From positions 1-5,414 of the forward strand of contig JAFDHR010000179.1 of assembly GCA_019308645.1 (NCBI GenBank): a stretch of 5,414 nucleotides of DNA. Direction: 5' to 3'. Origin of the DNA: Deltaproteobacteria bacterium (GTDB lineage Bacteria > Desulfobacterota > DSM-4660 > Desulfatiglandales > B25-G16). Positions 1 to 4,365 of this stretch are shown piece after piece (position 1 is the first letter of the stretch; each line of letters starts with the position of its first letter). Both the position numbers and the translations under genes were made by a program. The notes under the pieces were generated by a model that was given only the letters and a program-made list of their open reading frames with translations, did no database searches and had not been told where the DNA came from.

Positions 1-63
1 GATCCTGTCCTCCTTGTTATTGGGATTCCGTTTAATTTGTATAAAGATATGGTCTCCCATTAG
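1..63 (+). CDS. possible C-terminal tail of an upstream ORF (partial)
   Basis: Frame 1 is open from the window edge to a TAG at 61-63 and would encode about 20 residues, including the hydrophobic stretch PVLLVIGIPF. No start is in the window, so the product cannot be named. It is in the same frame as the protease ORF that follows, separated from it by this TAG and a TAA at 88-90. It may therefore be the tail of a separate gene or a detached N-terminal piece of the protease. An open stretch this short could also be chance. Confidence 0.2.
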   Translation, partial: DPVLLVIGIPFNLYKDMVSH

Positions 64-99
64 GAGGACATTTTCAATCAATTTTTCTAAAAAGCGTTT

Positions 100-1428
100 T
101 TGGACAAGAGTGACTACAAATCACAACTTAATATGACAAAATTCAATCTTGACTATGCTAAGATCTGTTATAATTCTGCAGTCAGCTCCCACAATATTTA
201 CCCTACCCAATATTCTCGTATGAATGCTAATAATGCTTACAATAGGTACATTATGGTTTTGAACCGTTATAATAGCCTTGTAGATATCTATAACTATACG
301 CCAGCCAATATAAGTCGACCAGTTTATATGCCTTACATATTCAGACAAGGTAATGTTTCGTCTGGATGGAAGCTCGGATTTATTTTAATAGTGAGTGGGC
401 AGGAATATCAATTCAACAAAGAAGACGTTAGTTATGACCTTGTTAGAATTGGAACGAAGTTCAATGACCGCAACGAGGCATACCGAGTTGATGACCCCTT
501 GGATATTGATGTATCCTTTGAAGCACTAATGGCGAAACTAGAGGGACTTATTAGAGATTGCTTTAATGTGTTTGCAAAAACTCTCTACAACATGGAGTTT
601 AGGGGTTTTCCAAGGGTTCAAGGCCAAGAAAGGAGTGTTTTGAAATGTCTTATACATCCGTTTGGTCCTAAGGTTGCCCAGAGACACAAAGAACTTGACT
701 TGTGGGTTCAAAATGCACTTAACGTTTTTGAAGTGCCTACCCAAAAAAAAGAGCCACATGCTTTGGCATTAAAATCCTCACACAGTGTTACGTCTGTAAT
801 CAAAGATTTTGAATCTTTTGTAAAAAAACAAGAGTACTATGTCTGCGAGGTTTTGGGAGATTTTCTGCAAGGGGCAGGAACTTTGATCTCTGGAGACGGT
901 TTAATCCTGACTTGCGCCCATGTACTAATGGGATCAGAAATAAAAGTGAGGTTCAACGCGGGTGACCTCAAAGGCACTTATTCCTGTGAGATCGTTTTTA
1001 TTGACGAGATTAACGATGCGGCTCTCATAAAGGCTATCAACCTAAGAAGTGATAGGTGGGCTACGGTTCAGCTCGACAAGGCTGCAACAAAGGGTGAAGA
1101 AATAGTCGCCATAGGGAATCCTATTTTGCTGGATGCGGGGAAAAGTGTAAGGGGGGTCAGCGTAGGCGGTGTTTCCGTAGGAATTGTATCTAACCCGGCT
1201 GTAAAATCTTTCGGAAGTACACGTATGATAGGCGATATAACTATAGCTTCAGGGTCCAGTGGAGGTCCAATCTTTTCAAGAAAAACAGGGGAACTAATTG
1301 GTGTGGTAACAGCTGTAGGAAGTGCCGGTATTAGCTATGCGAAAGAAGTAGCCTCTTCAGGCTACTTTTGCCTTGCTGTCCCTTCAAATAAGCTTAGCCA
1401 ATGGTTAGGTATTAAATATGAAAACTAA
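100..1428 (+). CDS. trypsin-like (S1 family, HtrA-type fold) serine protease with novel N-terminal region
   Basis: The predicted product has 442 residues. The C-terminal part, about residues 245-435, is a chymotrypsin-fold protease domain with all three catalytic motifs. These are TCAHVL with His274, NDAALI with Asp306, and GSSGGP with Ser387 as nucleophile. IVAIGNP (335-341) is the usual strand before the active-site loop. Residues 1-240 match nothing I recognise. Residues 1-65 are rich in Tyr, Asn and Ala in a probably helical stretch, and 135-165 look helical too. I see no PDZ domain after the protease, no signal peptide and no membrane segment, so as drawn it would be cytoplasmic, unlike classical HtrA/DegP. 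The start is uncertain. TTG at 100 and ATG at 133 (residue 12) are both in frame, but neither has a good ribosome site, and the frame is closed by TAA at 88-90. The N-terminus may be truncated. A tandem GVSVG-GVSVG sits at 352-361. Protease assignment is firm; substrate and role are unknown. Confidence 0.85.
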   Translation: MDKSDYKSQLNMTKFNLDYAKICYNSAVSSHNIYPTQYSRMNANNAYNRYIMVLNRYNSLVDIYNYTPANISRPVYMPYIFRQGNVSSGWKLGFILIVSGQEYQFNKEDVSYDLVRIGTKFNDRNEAYRVDDPLDIDVSFEALMAKLEGLIRDCFNVFAKTLYNMEFRGFPRVQGQERSVLKCLIHPFGPKVAQRHKELDLWVQNALNVFEVPTQKKEPHALALKSSHSVTSVIKDFESFVKKQEYYVCEVLGDFLQGAGTLISGDGLILTCAHVLMGSEIKVRFNAGDLKGTYSCEIVFIDEINDAALIKAINLRSDRWATVQLDKAATKGEEIVAIGNPILLDAGKSVRGVSVGGVSVGIVSNPAVKSFGSTRMIGDITIASGSSGGPIFSRKTGELIGVVTAVGSAGISYAKEVASSGYFCLAVPSNKLSQWLGIKYEN

Positions 1429-1446
1429 AGTGGCGATTTTGCCACT
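1429..1446 (+). other. hairpin directly after the protease stop codon
   Basis: AGTGGC and GCCACT pair perfectly across a six-base loop (gatttt), beginning immediately after the TAA of the protease gene. No T-run follows, so it is not a standard intrinsic terminator. It could protect a 3' end or be incidental. Confidence 0.35.
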
Positions 1447-1602
1447 CTAGAGAATAAGAGCAATCGCTTGGAAATTCTTACCGTTAAGGAAATTTTAGAA
1501 GGGAAAAAATTAGAATATGCTCAACTGGCTGATGCAACTATTCCAAAAGCTCAAAGAAAGAGTAAGAAAGATTCCGAGACGCTAAGACTTTTTCAATCTT
1601 AA
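1429..1602 (+). pseudogene. startless coding remnant in the protease frame
   Basis: After the protease TAA the same frame stays open for 57 more codons to a TAA at 1600-1602. The translation looks like real protein: a helical, charged stretch LTVKEILEGKKLEYAQLADA followed by a Lys/Arg-rich tail ending RLFQS. There is no ATG; the only in-frame candidate start is a TTG at 1468 with no ribosome site. I read it as the 3' end of a broken gene. Lysine-rich ends of this style occur on some DNA methyltransferases, but that resemblance is from memory and weak. Alternatives are a C-terminal extension reached by stop-codon readthrough, or a chance open frame. Confidence 0.4.
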
Positions 1603-1640
1603 TGGTGGAGGAGTAGCTATATATCGCCTTTGAAAATAGA

Positions 1641-1646
1641 AAGGAG
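1641..1646 (+). promoter_or_regulatory. ribosome binding site fixing a TTG start
   Basis: AAGGAG lies six bases before the TTG at 1653. It is the only good ribosome site near this ORF and supports the TTG over any internal ATG. Confidence 0.65.
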
Positions 1647-1652
1647 AATAAA

Positions 1653-2063
1653 TTGAGTGAAGAAAATAATAACGATGAACCAATCCTGTCTGTAACAGCA
1701 ACACCTATTAAAGGTGATCCTTTAACTATGAAATTTCCCCTTTCAGAAGATAGTGTGATAGTATCTCGTTCTACTGTTCCTGCTGTATCGTCTGATGAAT
1801 CAGGATTAATAGTTCACTATGTAGCTCAACTTTTAGACGCCGTAAAGGAAAAATACCAACCAGATAAGCATAAACTTGTTGTGAAGTTTTCAGAAAAAGA
1901 AGAAATAGATAAAGGATGGTTTAGCCATTTTGATCTTGACCTTGGCCTAAATTTGGACGCTGGGAAGTGGGAAGCAAAAGTAGAGGGAACCCCAAGAAAG
2001 ATAAAGCGAACCAAAGAAAAAACTGTTGAGGTCTCTCTCAAAGATAAACAAGAAGATTCATAG
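1653..2063 (+). CDS. small acidic-headed hypothetical protein next to the protease
   Basis: The predicted product has 136 residues. TTG is chosen as start because of the well-placed AAGGAG six bases upstream. I do not recognise the family with confidence. The N-terminus is acidic and Asn-rich (SEENNNDEP). Two short beta-like stretches follow (ILSVTATPIKG and LTMKFPL), then a helix around 53-66 (IVHYVAQLLDAVKE), then alternating hydrophobic stretches (HKLVVKF, FDLDLGLNLDAGKWEAKVEG) and a basic-to-acidic tail (KIKRTKEKTVEVSLKDKQEDS). No signal peptide or membrane segment is visible, so it is probably a soluble alpha/beta domain. Small beta-rich domains called Trypco1 and Trypco2 are known beside trypsin-like proteases in bacterial conflict systems. 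Position and size make a distant relationship conceivable, but no diagnostic motif is visible. A 224-base gap holding a decayed fragment separates it from the protease, so co-transcription is unproven. Confidence 0.7.
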   Translation: MSEENNNDEPILSVTATPIKGDPLTMKFPLSEDSVIVSRSTVPAVSSDESGLIVHYVAQLLDAVKEKYQPDKHKLVVKFSEKEEIDKGWFSHFDLDLGLNLDAGKWEAKVEGTPRKIKRTKEKTVEVSLKDKQEDS

Positions 2064-2101
2064 ATTTTAATTAGATAAACCCATCCCACTATGATCTAAT
2101 A

Positions 2102-2161
2102 TTGCCATTTTTCGGTTAGGCTTCCTACGTAGGCTCCACCTACGATACTCTGTTTCATCCC
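2102..2161. repeat. direct repeat copy 1 with variable palindromic centre
   Basis: This shares two arms with the copy at 3555-3611. The left arm (2102-2128) is identical at 25 of 27 positions and contains CGGTTAGGCTTCCTAC. The right arm (2150-2161, CTGTTTCATCCC) is identical. The centre differs in sequence but is again self-complementary: CGTAGG (2128-2133) pairs with CCTACG (2139-2144) over a five-base loop. On the minus strand the left arm also contains TAGG-AAG-CCTA, a further small hairpin. It could be a structured RNA, a palindromic repeat family, or a gene relic. Confidence 0.65.
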
Positions 2162-2215
2162 CTCTTTAAAATAGAGCTTCTTTTCTTATGCGACTTAAAC
2201 ACCATTTCAGCCAGG

Positions 2216-2407
2216 GTGTTATCTCCTCGGCTATATTATGAAAGGGGTTCTAATGGTGGCAATTTAGATTCACAAATAGGCATTTACAAGGATGCTGAAG
2301 ATGGGGCTTGTGAGGTTAGCATGTTTCAAGAAGAGGATTGGAAAGATAGGGCGGTTTATAAGATATTAGTTCATAATAGCAAGTTTGAAATTGATTTTGG
2401 TAATTAA
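2216..2407 (+). pseudogene. doubtful 63-codon ORF, possibly a C-terminal gene fragment
   Basis: This is open from a GTG at 2216 to TAA at 2405-2407. The translation includes YYERGSNGG, QIGIYKDAEDGACEVSMF and YKILVHNSKFEIDFGN, a plausible soluble protein end, but I do not recognise it. No ribosome site precedes the GTG, and the only in-frame ATG is far inside. The best ribosome-like site here (AAAGGGG near 2240) leads into a different frame that closes after nine codons. It is most easily explained as the 3' part of a gene whose beginning has been lost, lying just downstream of repeat copy 1. It could also be a chance ORF. Confidence 0.3.
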
Positions 2408-2453
2408 TATATTTGATTCTTAATTTATCCTTGGTAAAATTTGCTAAAGCTTT

Positions 2454-2482
2454 TTGGAAATAGTCGATATAATAGATATAAA
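2454..2482 (+). promoter_or_regulatory. candidate sigma70 promoter of the toxin-antitoxin operon
   Basis: TTGGAA (2454-2459) and TATAAA (2477-2482) are separated by 17 bases, matching the vegetative consensus at 4 of 6 and 5 of 6. A perfect TATAAT at 2468-2473 is an alternative -10, but no well-spaced -35 goes with it. Transcription from the main candidate would start near 2489, inside the palindrome described next and about 36 bases before the GTG. Confidence 0.5.
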
Positions 2483-2485
2483 AAT

Positions 2486-2500
2486 GTAACATCATGTTAC
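2486..2500. promoter_or_regulatory. palindromic operator candidate for the toxin-antitoxin operon
   Basis: GTAACAT-C-ATGTTAC is a perfect 7-1-7 inverted repeat. Flanking A and T runs extend it after one mismatch. It overlaps the predicted transcription start. MqsA-type antitoxins repress their own operons by binding palindromes at the promoter, so this is the expected place for such a site. The hairpin followed by T6 could also act as a weak terminator for transcripts from upstream. Confidence 0.55.
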
Positions 2501-2514
2501 TTTTTTCTTGACAT

Positions 2515-2519
2515 GGAGA
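2515..2519 (+). promoter_or_regulatory. ribosome binding site fixing a GTG start
   Basis: GGAGA lies five bases before the GTG at 2525. It supports that codon as the start of the DUF4258-type gene, since no ATG lies nearby in frame. Confidence 0.6.
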
Positions 2520-2524
2520 ATTAA

Positions 2525-2836
2525 GTGGAATATTCGATAAGTGAACCAATTGCTCCAGAAAAAGCAACAGAATTAATCAATAAAATCACAACTTATGCTG
2601 ATTGTATTGTTGATTTAACCAGTCATTGTCAGGAAAAAATGCTGGAGAGAGGTTTTGATTTTCAAGATATACTTCTAATACTTTCCAATGGTACGGTAAA
2701 TTCACCATCCGAATATGATAAAAATCACAACCACTATAAATATAAAGTTGAAGGTTCAACGCTTGATGGAGATGATGCAGTTATCGTTACTATCATTTTA
2801 GATTCTCGTACGCTACGGGTGGTCACTATTTATTAA
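2525..2836 (+). CDS. DUF4258-type protein, probable toxin of a type II toxin-antitoxin pair
   Basis: The predicted product has 103 residues. It has the layout I associate with DUF4258. A central motif S-H-C-Q-E-K-M-L-E-R-G (33-43, with His34 and Arg42) is followed by a helix DFQDILLILSNG (45-56). Then come a polar turn, YKYKVEG (71-77), a beta strand AVIVTIILD (85-93) and the terminal strand TLRVVTIY (96-103). The size is usual for the family. No secretion signal is present, so it should act in the cytoplasm. DUF4258 genes are often found next to antitoxins with a YgiT-type zinc finger, and here such a gene starts 14 bases downstream. The toxin-first order is that of mqsRA. An RNase activity like that of MqsR or RelE is a reasonable guess but is not shown by the sequence. 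The gene is intact, with its own promoter, operator candidate and ribosome site. Confidence 0.8.
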   Translation: MEYSISEPIAPEKATELINKITTYADCIVDLTSHCQEKMLERGFDFQDILLILSNGTVNSPSEYDKNHNHYKYKVEGSTLDGDDAVIVTIILDSRTLRVVTIY

Positions 2837-2850
2837 AAAGGAGGTCAACC

Positions 2851-3378
2851 ATGAGTAGCAAGCAAACATGCCCGAATTGTGGGAATAAGGATATCGTTAC
2901 TGCTCGTGGAGAGCATGAATTCTTAGAATCTGGTTTAGATAATGTCAAATTAATGAATGTTGAAATAAAGAAATGCGATAATTGCGGTGAGAAAGTTGTT
3001 TCTATTCCAAATCCCAACCAGTTGTTAAAGGTTATTGGAGAACAAATTATTTTGAAACCAAATAGGCTTTCTGCACCAGAAATAAAGTTTCTTCGTAAAA
3101 ATATTTATCTAAAAATACAAGAGTTCGCGCAGATAATAGGCGTAAGTCGGGTTACAGTATCAAGATGGGAGAATAAACACTCTAAACCAACAGCATCAGA
3201 GGATAGGCTGATTCGTATGGTCTACGCGCAGTATGCTAATGTGGACGAATCAGTCGAGAAGAGTTTAAAAGAAATGTTTCGGGAGGAGATATCGGAAGAA
3301 ATTTCTAAATACATTTTCTCTTGCAATGTCTATCCAAAATTGAATTGCCAAATAAGTATACCTCAAGCAGCCTATTAA
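2851..3378 (+). CDS. MqsA-like antitoxin: YgiT-type zinc ribbon plus XRE-family HTH
   Basis: The predicted product has 175 residues. The start is ATG with AAGGAGG six bases upstream (2838-2844). The N-terminus is a zinc ribbon with CPNC (Cys7, Cys10) and CDNC (Cys42, Cys45), as in the toxin-binding half of MqsA. Residues about 74-125 form a helix-turn-helix in which VSRVTVSRWENKHSKP (98-113) is the recognition helix and turn typical of MqsA/XRE repressors. Residues 131-155 are acidic and probably helical (EKSLKEMFREEISEEIS). The last 20 residues (YIFSCNVYPKLNCQISIPQ and onward) look unlike the rest, and the protein is longer than E. coli MqsA (131 residues), so the tail may be acquired or derived. 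It should neutralise the product of the gene 14 bases upstream and repress the shared promoter, probably at the palindrome 2486-2500. Family assignment is firm; pairing with a DUF4258 partner is established context, and the exact operator is inferred. Confidence 0.88.
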   Translation: MSSKQTCPNCGNKDIVTARGEHEFLESGLDNVKLMNVEIKKCDNCGEKVVSIPNPNQLLKVIGEQIILKPNRLSAPEIKFLRKNIYLKIQEFAQIIGVSRVTVSRWENKHSKPTASEDRLIRMVYAQYANVDESVEKSLKEMFREEISEEISKYIFSCNVYPKLNCQISIPQAAY

Positions 3379-3462
3379 AATAGCCTCAATCAGATTCAAA
3401 TCTTTTTCAGGTAGTACAATAATTTTGATTTGACCTTTCAAGATCAAACCTTTCATTGGCAT
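3265..3462 (-). CDS. possible antisense small ORF or gene remnant with good ribosome site
   Basis: On the minus strand an ATG at 3462 is preceded by AGAGGAGA about six bases away, a site as good as those of the real genes here. It opens 65 codons. The first 30 (starting MPMKGLILKGQIKIIVLPEKD) lie in intergenic DNA and read like a small beta/alpha protein. The rest runs antisense through the end of the antitoxin gene and is probably meaningless. I do not recognise it. It could be a gene whose 3' end was replaced by the antitoxin, or a coincidence. The strong antitoxin reading on the other strand argues against the full ORF being expressed. Confidence 0.2.
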   Translation of the reverse strand: MPMKGLILKGQIKIIVLPEKDLNLIEAILIGCLRYTYLAIQFWIDIARENVFRNFFRYLLPKHFF

Positions 3463-3824
3463 TTTTTGTCTCCTCTGGGTAAGTCCCAAAAAGGAGAATT
3501 TCCATAAAACAAAATTTATTACACATTCCAATAAATAATAGCGGATGTTTGAAATTGCCAACTTTCGGTTAGGCTTCCTACCTGTCTTGACAGGGCACCC
3601 TGTTTCATCCCTCCTATGATGGGAATTGTTGTCTTTAGTGATTTATTGACCCTCCTTTCTACCCCTATCTCCGCCTGAATATCTAAAAACTTATCAAAAA
3701 GTGGAAATTAATTTCACATAACTATGTATTTGTTTACACATTTTATAAACAGAGCATTGTTAATGGTATCTTAACTATTTGAAATTTAAGACGATCTTTA
3801 CGACTGGCGAATTTTGCATAATTT
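3379..3824. other. gene-poor spacer after the toxin-antitoxin operon
   Basis: No convincing plus-strand gene lies here. The first 85 bases hold the beginning of a minus-strand ORF with a ribosome site. Repeat copy 2 is at 3555-3611. Beyond it, 3612-3680 is pyrimidine-rich on the plus strand, and 3681-3810 is AT-rich with no clear structure. Tandem TTTTGCATA repeats begin at 3811. AGATT-CA-AATCT plus T5 at 3392-3407 is too tight a hairpin to call as the operon's terminator. Confidence 0.5.
3555..3611. repeat. direct repeat copy 2 with variable palindromic centre
   Basis: This is the partner of the element at 2102-2161, in the same orientation. The left arm is 3555-3581 and the right arm, CTGTTTCATCCC, is 3600-3611. 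The centre is three bases shorter and unrelated in sequence, yet still forms a stem: CCTGTC (3581-3586) with GACAGG (3589-3594). The change of sequence with preserved pairing is what makes the pair noteworthy. Together the copies bracket about 1.4 kb holding the toxin-antitoxin operon. Confidence 0.65.
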
Positions 3825-3831
3825 TTGCATA
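3811..3831 (+). repeat. tandem ATTTTGCATA repeat in the leader of the 67-residue ORF
   Basis: ATTTTGCATA and ATTTTTGCATA lie back to back, 60-80 bases before the ATG at 3891. The repeats contain CATAAT (3817-3822), and TATAAA follows at 3834-3839. Either could be a -10 element, but no good -35 is visible. Paired repeats at such a spot could be a regulator binding site; this is inference. Confidence 0.35.
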
Positions 3832-3836
3832 TCTAT

Positions 3837-3856
3837 AAAACAAGAGCTTGTTTTTT
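3837..3856 (+). terminator. terminator-like hairpin upstream of the 67-residue ORF
   Basis: AAACAAG and CTTGTTT pair around AG, giving a practical stem of about five to six pairs with loop GAGC. A run of six T follows at 3851-3856. It could end transcripts arriving from the left or act as an attenuator for the gene at 3891. The stem is AT-rich, so it is weak. Confidence 0.35.
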
Positions 3857-3876
3857 CCACTCTTTGACTTTGATTT

Positions 3877-3882
3877 TGGAGG
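3877..3882 (+). promoter_or_regulatory. ribosome binding site fixing the ATG at 3891
   Basis: TGGAGG ends eight bases before the ATG at 3891. It rules out the longer reading from TTG at 3825, which would run through the terminator-like hairpin. Confidence 0.65.
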
Positions 3883-3890
3883 TATTTGCT

Positions 3891-4094
3891 ATGGATAAAC
3901 ACCTTAAAAAGGATTTAGCTAACTCCTGGATAATCAAGGGCACATTAAAAAAAATCAAAGAGGATCAACGGTTTATCATCTACGATCTCAAGACGCCCCT
4001 TCAGGGGTTGACCGGGAGTGTTTATATCCATTGTGAGCAGAGCCACAACCACCTGTGGGATAAGTTGGTGTTGGAAAAGGAATCATCAATCTAA
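3891..4094 (+). CDS. 67-residue orphan hypothetical protein
   Basis: The start at ATG 3891 is set by TGGAGG eight bases upstream; the frame is open further up to a TTG at 3825, but that extension lacks a ribosome site. I do not recognise the family. The N-terminus is basic and helical (MDKHLKKDLANSW). It is followed by strand-like stretches (WIIKGTLKKI 13-22, RFIIYDLKTP 27-36 and LTGSVYIHCE 40-49) and a short tail with His52 and His54. The strand pattern would suit a small beta barrel, but that is a guess. No signal peptide or membrane segment is visible. It stands alone, with large gaps on both sides. After its stop a different frame continues with a short protein-like stretch (INLKAGTWWD, about 4085-4114), so a frameshifted or shortened gene cannot be excluded. 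Confidence 0.5.
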   Translation: MDKHLKKDLANSWIIKGTLKKIKEDQRFIIYDLKTPLQGLTGSVYIHCEQSHNHLWDKLVLEKESSI

Positions 4095-4102
4095 AGGCAG
4101 GG

Positions 4103-4137
4103 ACTTGGTGGGATTGAAAGGTATGCTTCACCCAAGT
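4103..4137 (+). terminator. weak stem-loop after the 67-residue ORF
   Basis: ACTTGGTG (4103-4110) pairs with CACCCAAGT (4129-4137) apart from one bulged C, over an 18-base loop, starting nine bases after the stop codon. There is no T-run directly after it, only the AT-rich CTATTCAATTTTA, so it is at best a weak terminator or 3'-end structure. Confidence 0.25.
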
Positions 4138-4241
4138 TCTATTCAATTTTAGCTTCCTCTTTTTCTTTACCATGACAATCTTCTTTCATCTGTAACTGAT
4201 CATTGATATTCAAAGACCAGATGTATTATACAGTCATTGTA

Positions 4242-4250
4242 TGCTATAAA
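4242..4250 (+). promoter_or_regulatory. candidate extended -10 promoter for rsmE
   Basis: TGC-TATAAA matches the extended -10 form (TGn followed by TATAAT) with one difference, and needs no strong -35. It would give a leader of roughly 110 bases before rsmE. TTGATA (4203-4208) with TATTAT (4224-4229), 15 bases apart, is a competing weaker choice. The rest of 4138-4365 shows no gene. Confidence 0.3.
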
Positions 4251-4353
4251 CAGAAATAACTTTTTCAGTGGATTTATTAAATACATTGGCCGGGGCTCAA
4301 AAATTGAAGTCTAAAACTTTAAAACAGTAGCTAAGCAGAAAGAAAAAAAGAAA

Positions 4354-4360
4354 AAAGAGG
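4354..4360 (+). promoter_or_regulatory. ribosome binding site fixing the TTG start of rsmE
   Basis: AAAGAGG ends five bases before TTG at 4366. The encoded N-terminus (RRFFVEK) is the usual one for RsmE, so the TTG is well supported. Confidence 0.65.
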
Positions 4361-4365
4361 AATAA

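Noticed and set aside
1826..2089. An 87-codon minus-strand ORF opposite the small protein at 1653-2063.
   Set aside because: It is a shadow: the translation is Ser/Phe/Leu-rich as expected from the antisense of a Lys/Glu-rich gene, and the plus-strand reading has the ribosome site.
2071..2112. ATTAGAT...ATCTAAT stem followed by T5 after the gene ending at 2063.
   Set aside because: The loop is 17 bases, the stem is AT-rich, and the T-run starts several bases after the stem, so it is not a credible terminator.
2113..2122. GTTAGGC in the repeats matches the integron attC core GTTRRRY.
   Set aside because: No matching RYYYAAC partner lies at attC distance on the proper side in either copy, and there is no integrase or cassette array.
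3996..4007. CCCCT-TC-AGGGG palindrome.
   Set aside because: It is inside the coding region of the 67-residue ORF, has a two-base loop and no T-run; it is probably incidental.
4107..4121. GTGGGATTGAAAGG resembles the 3' end of some CRISPR repeats.
   Set aside because: It occurs once, with no second unit at spacer distance and no cas genes.
3988..4173. A 61-codon minus-strand ORF opposite the 67-residue gene.
   Set aside because: It has no good ribosome site, an improbable composition rich in Pro, Thr and His, and it lies antisense to the better-supported plus-strand gene.
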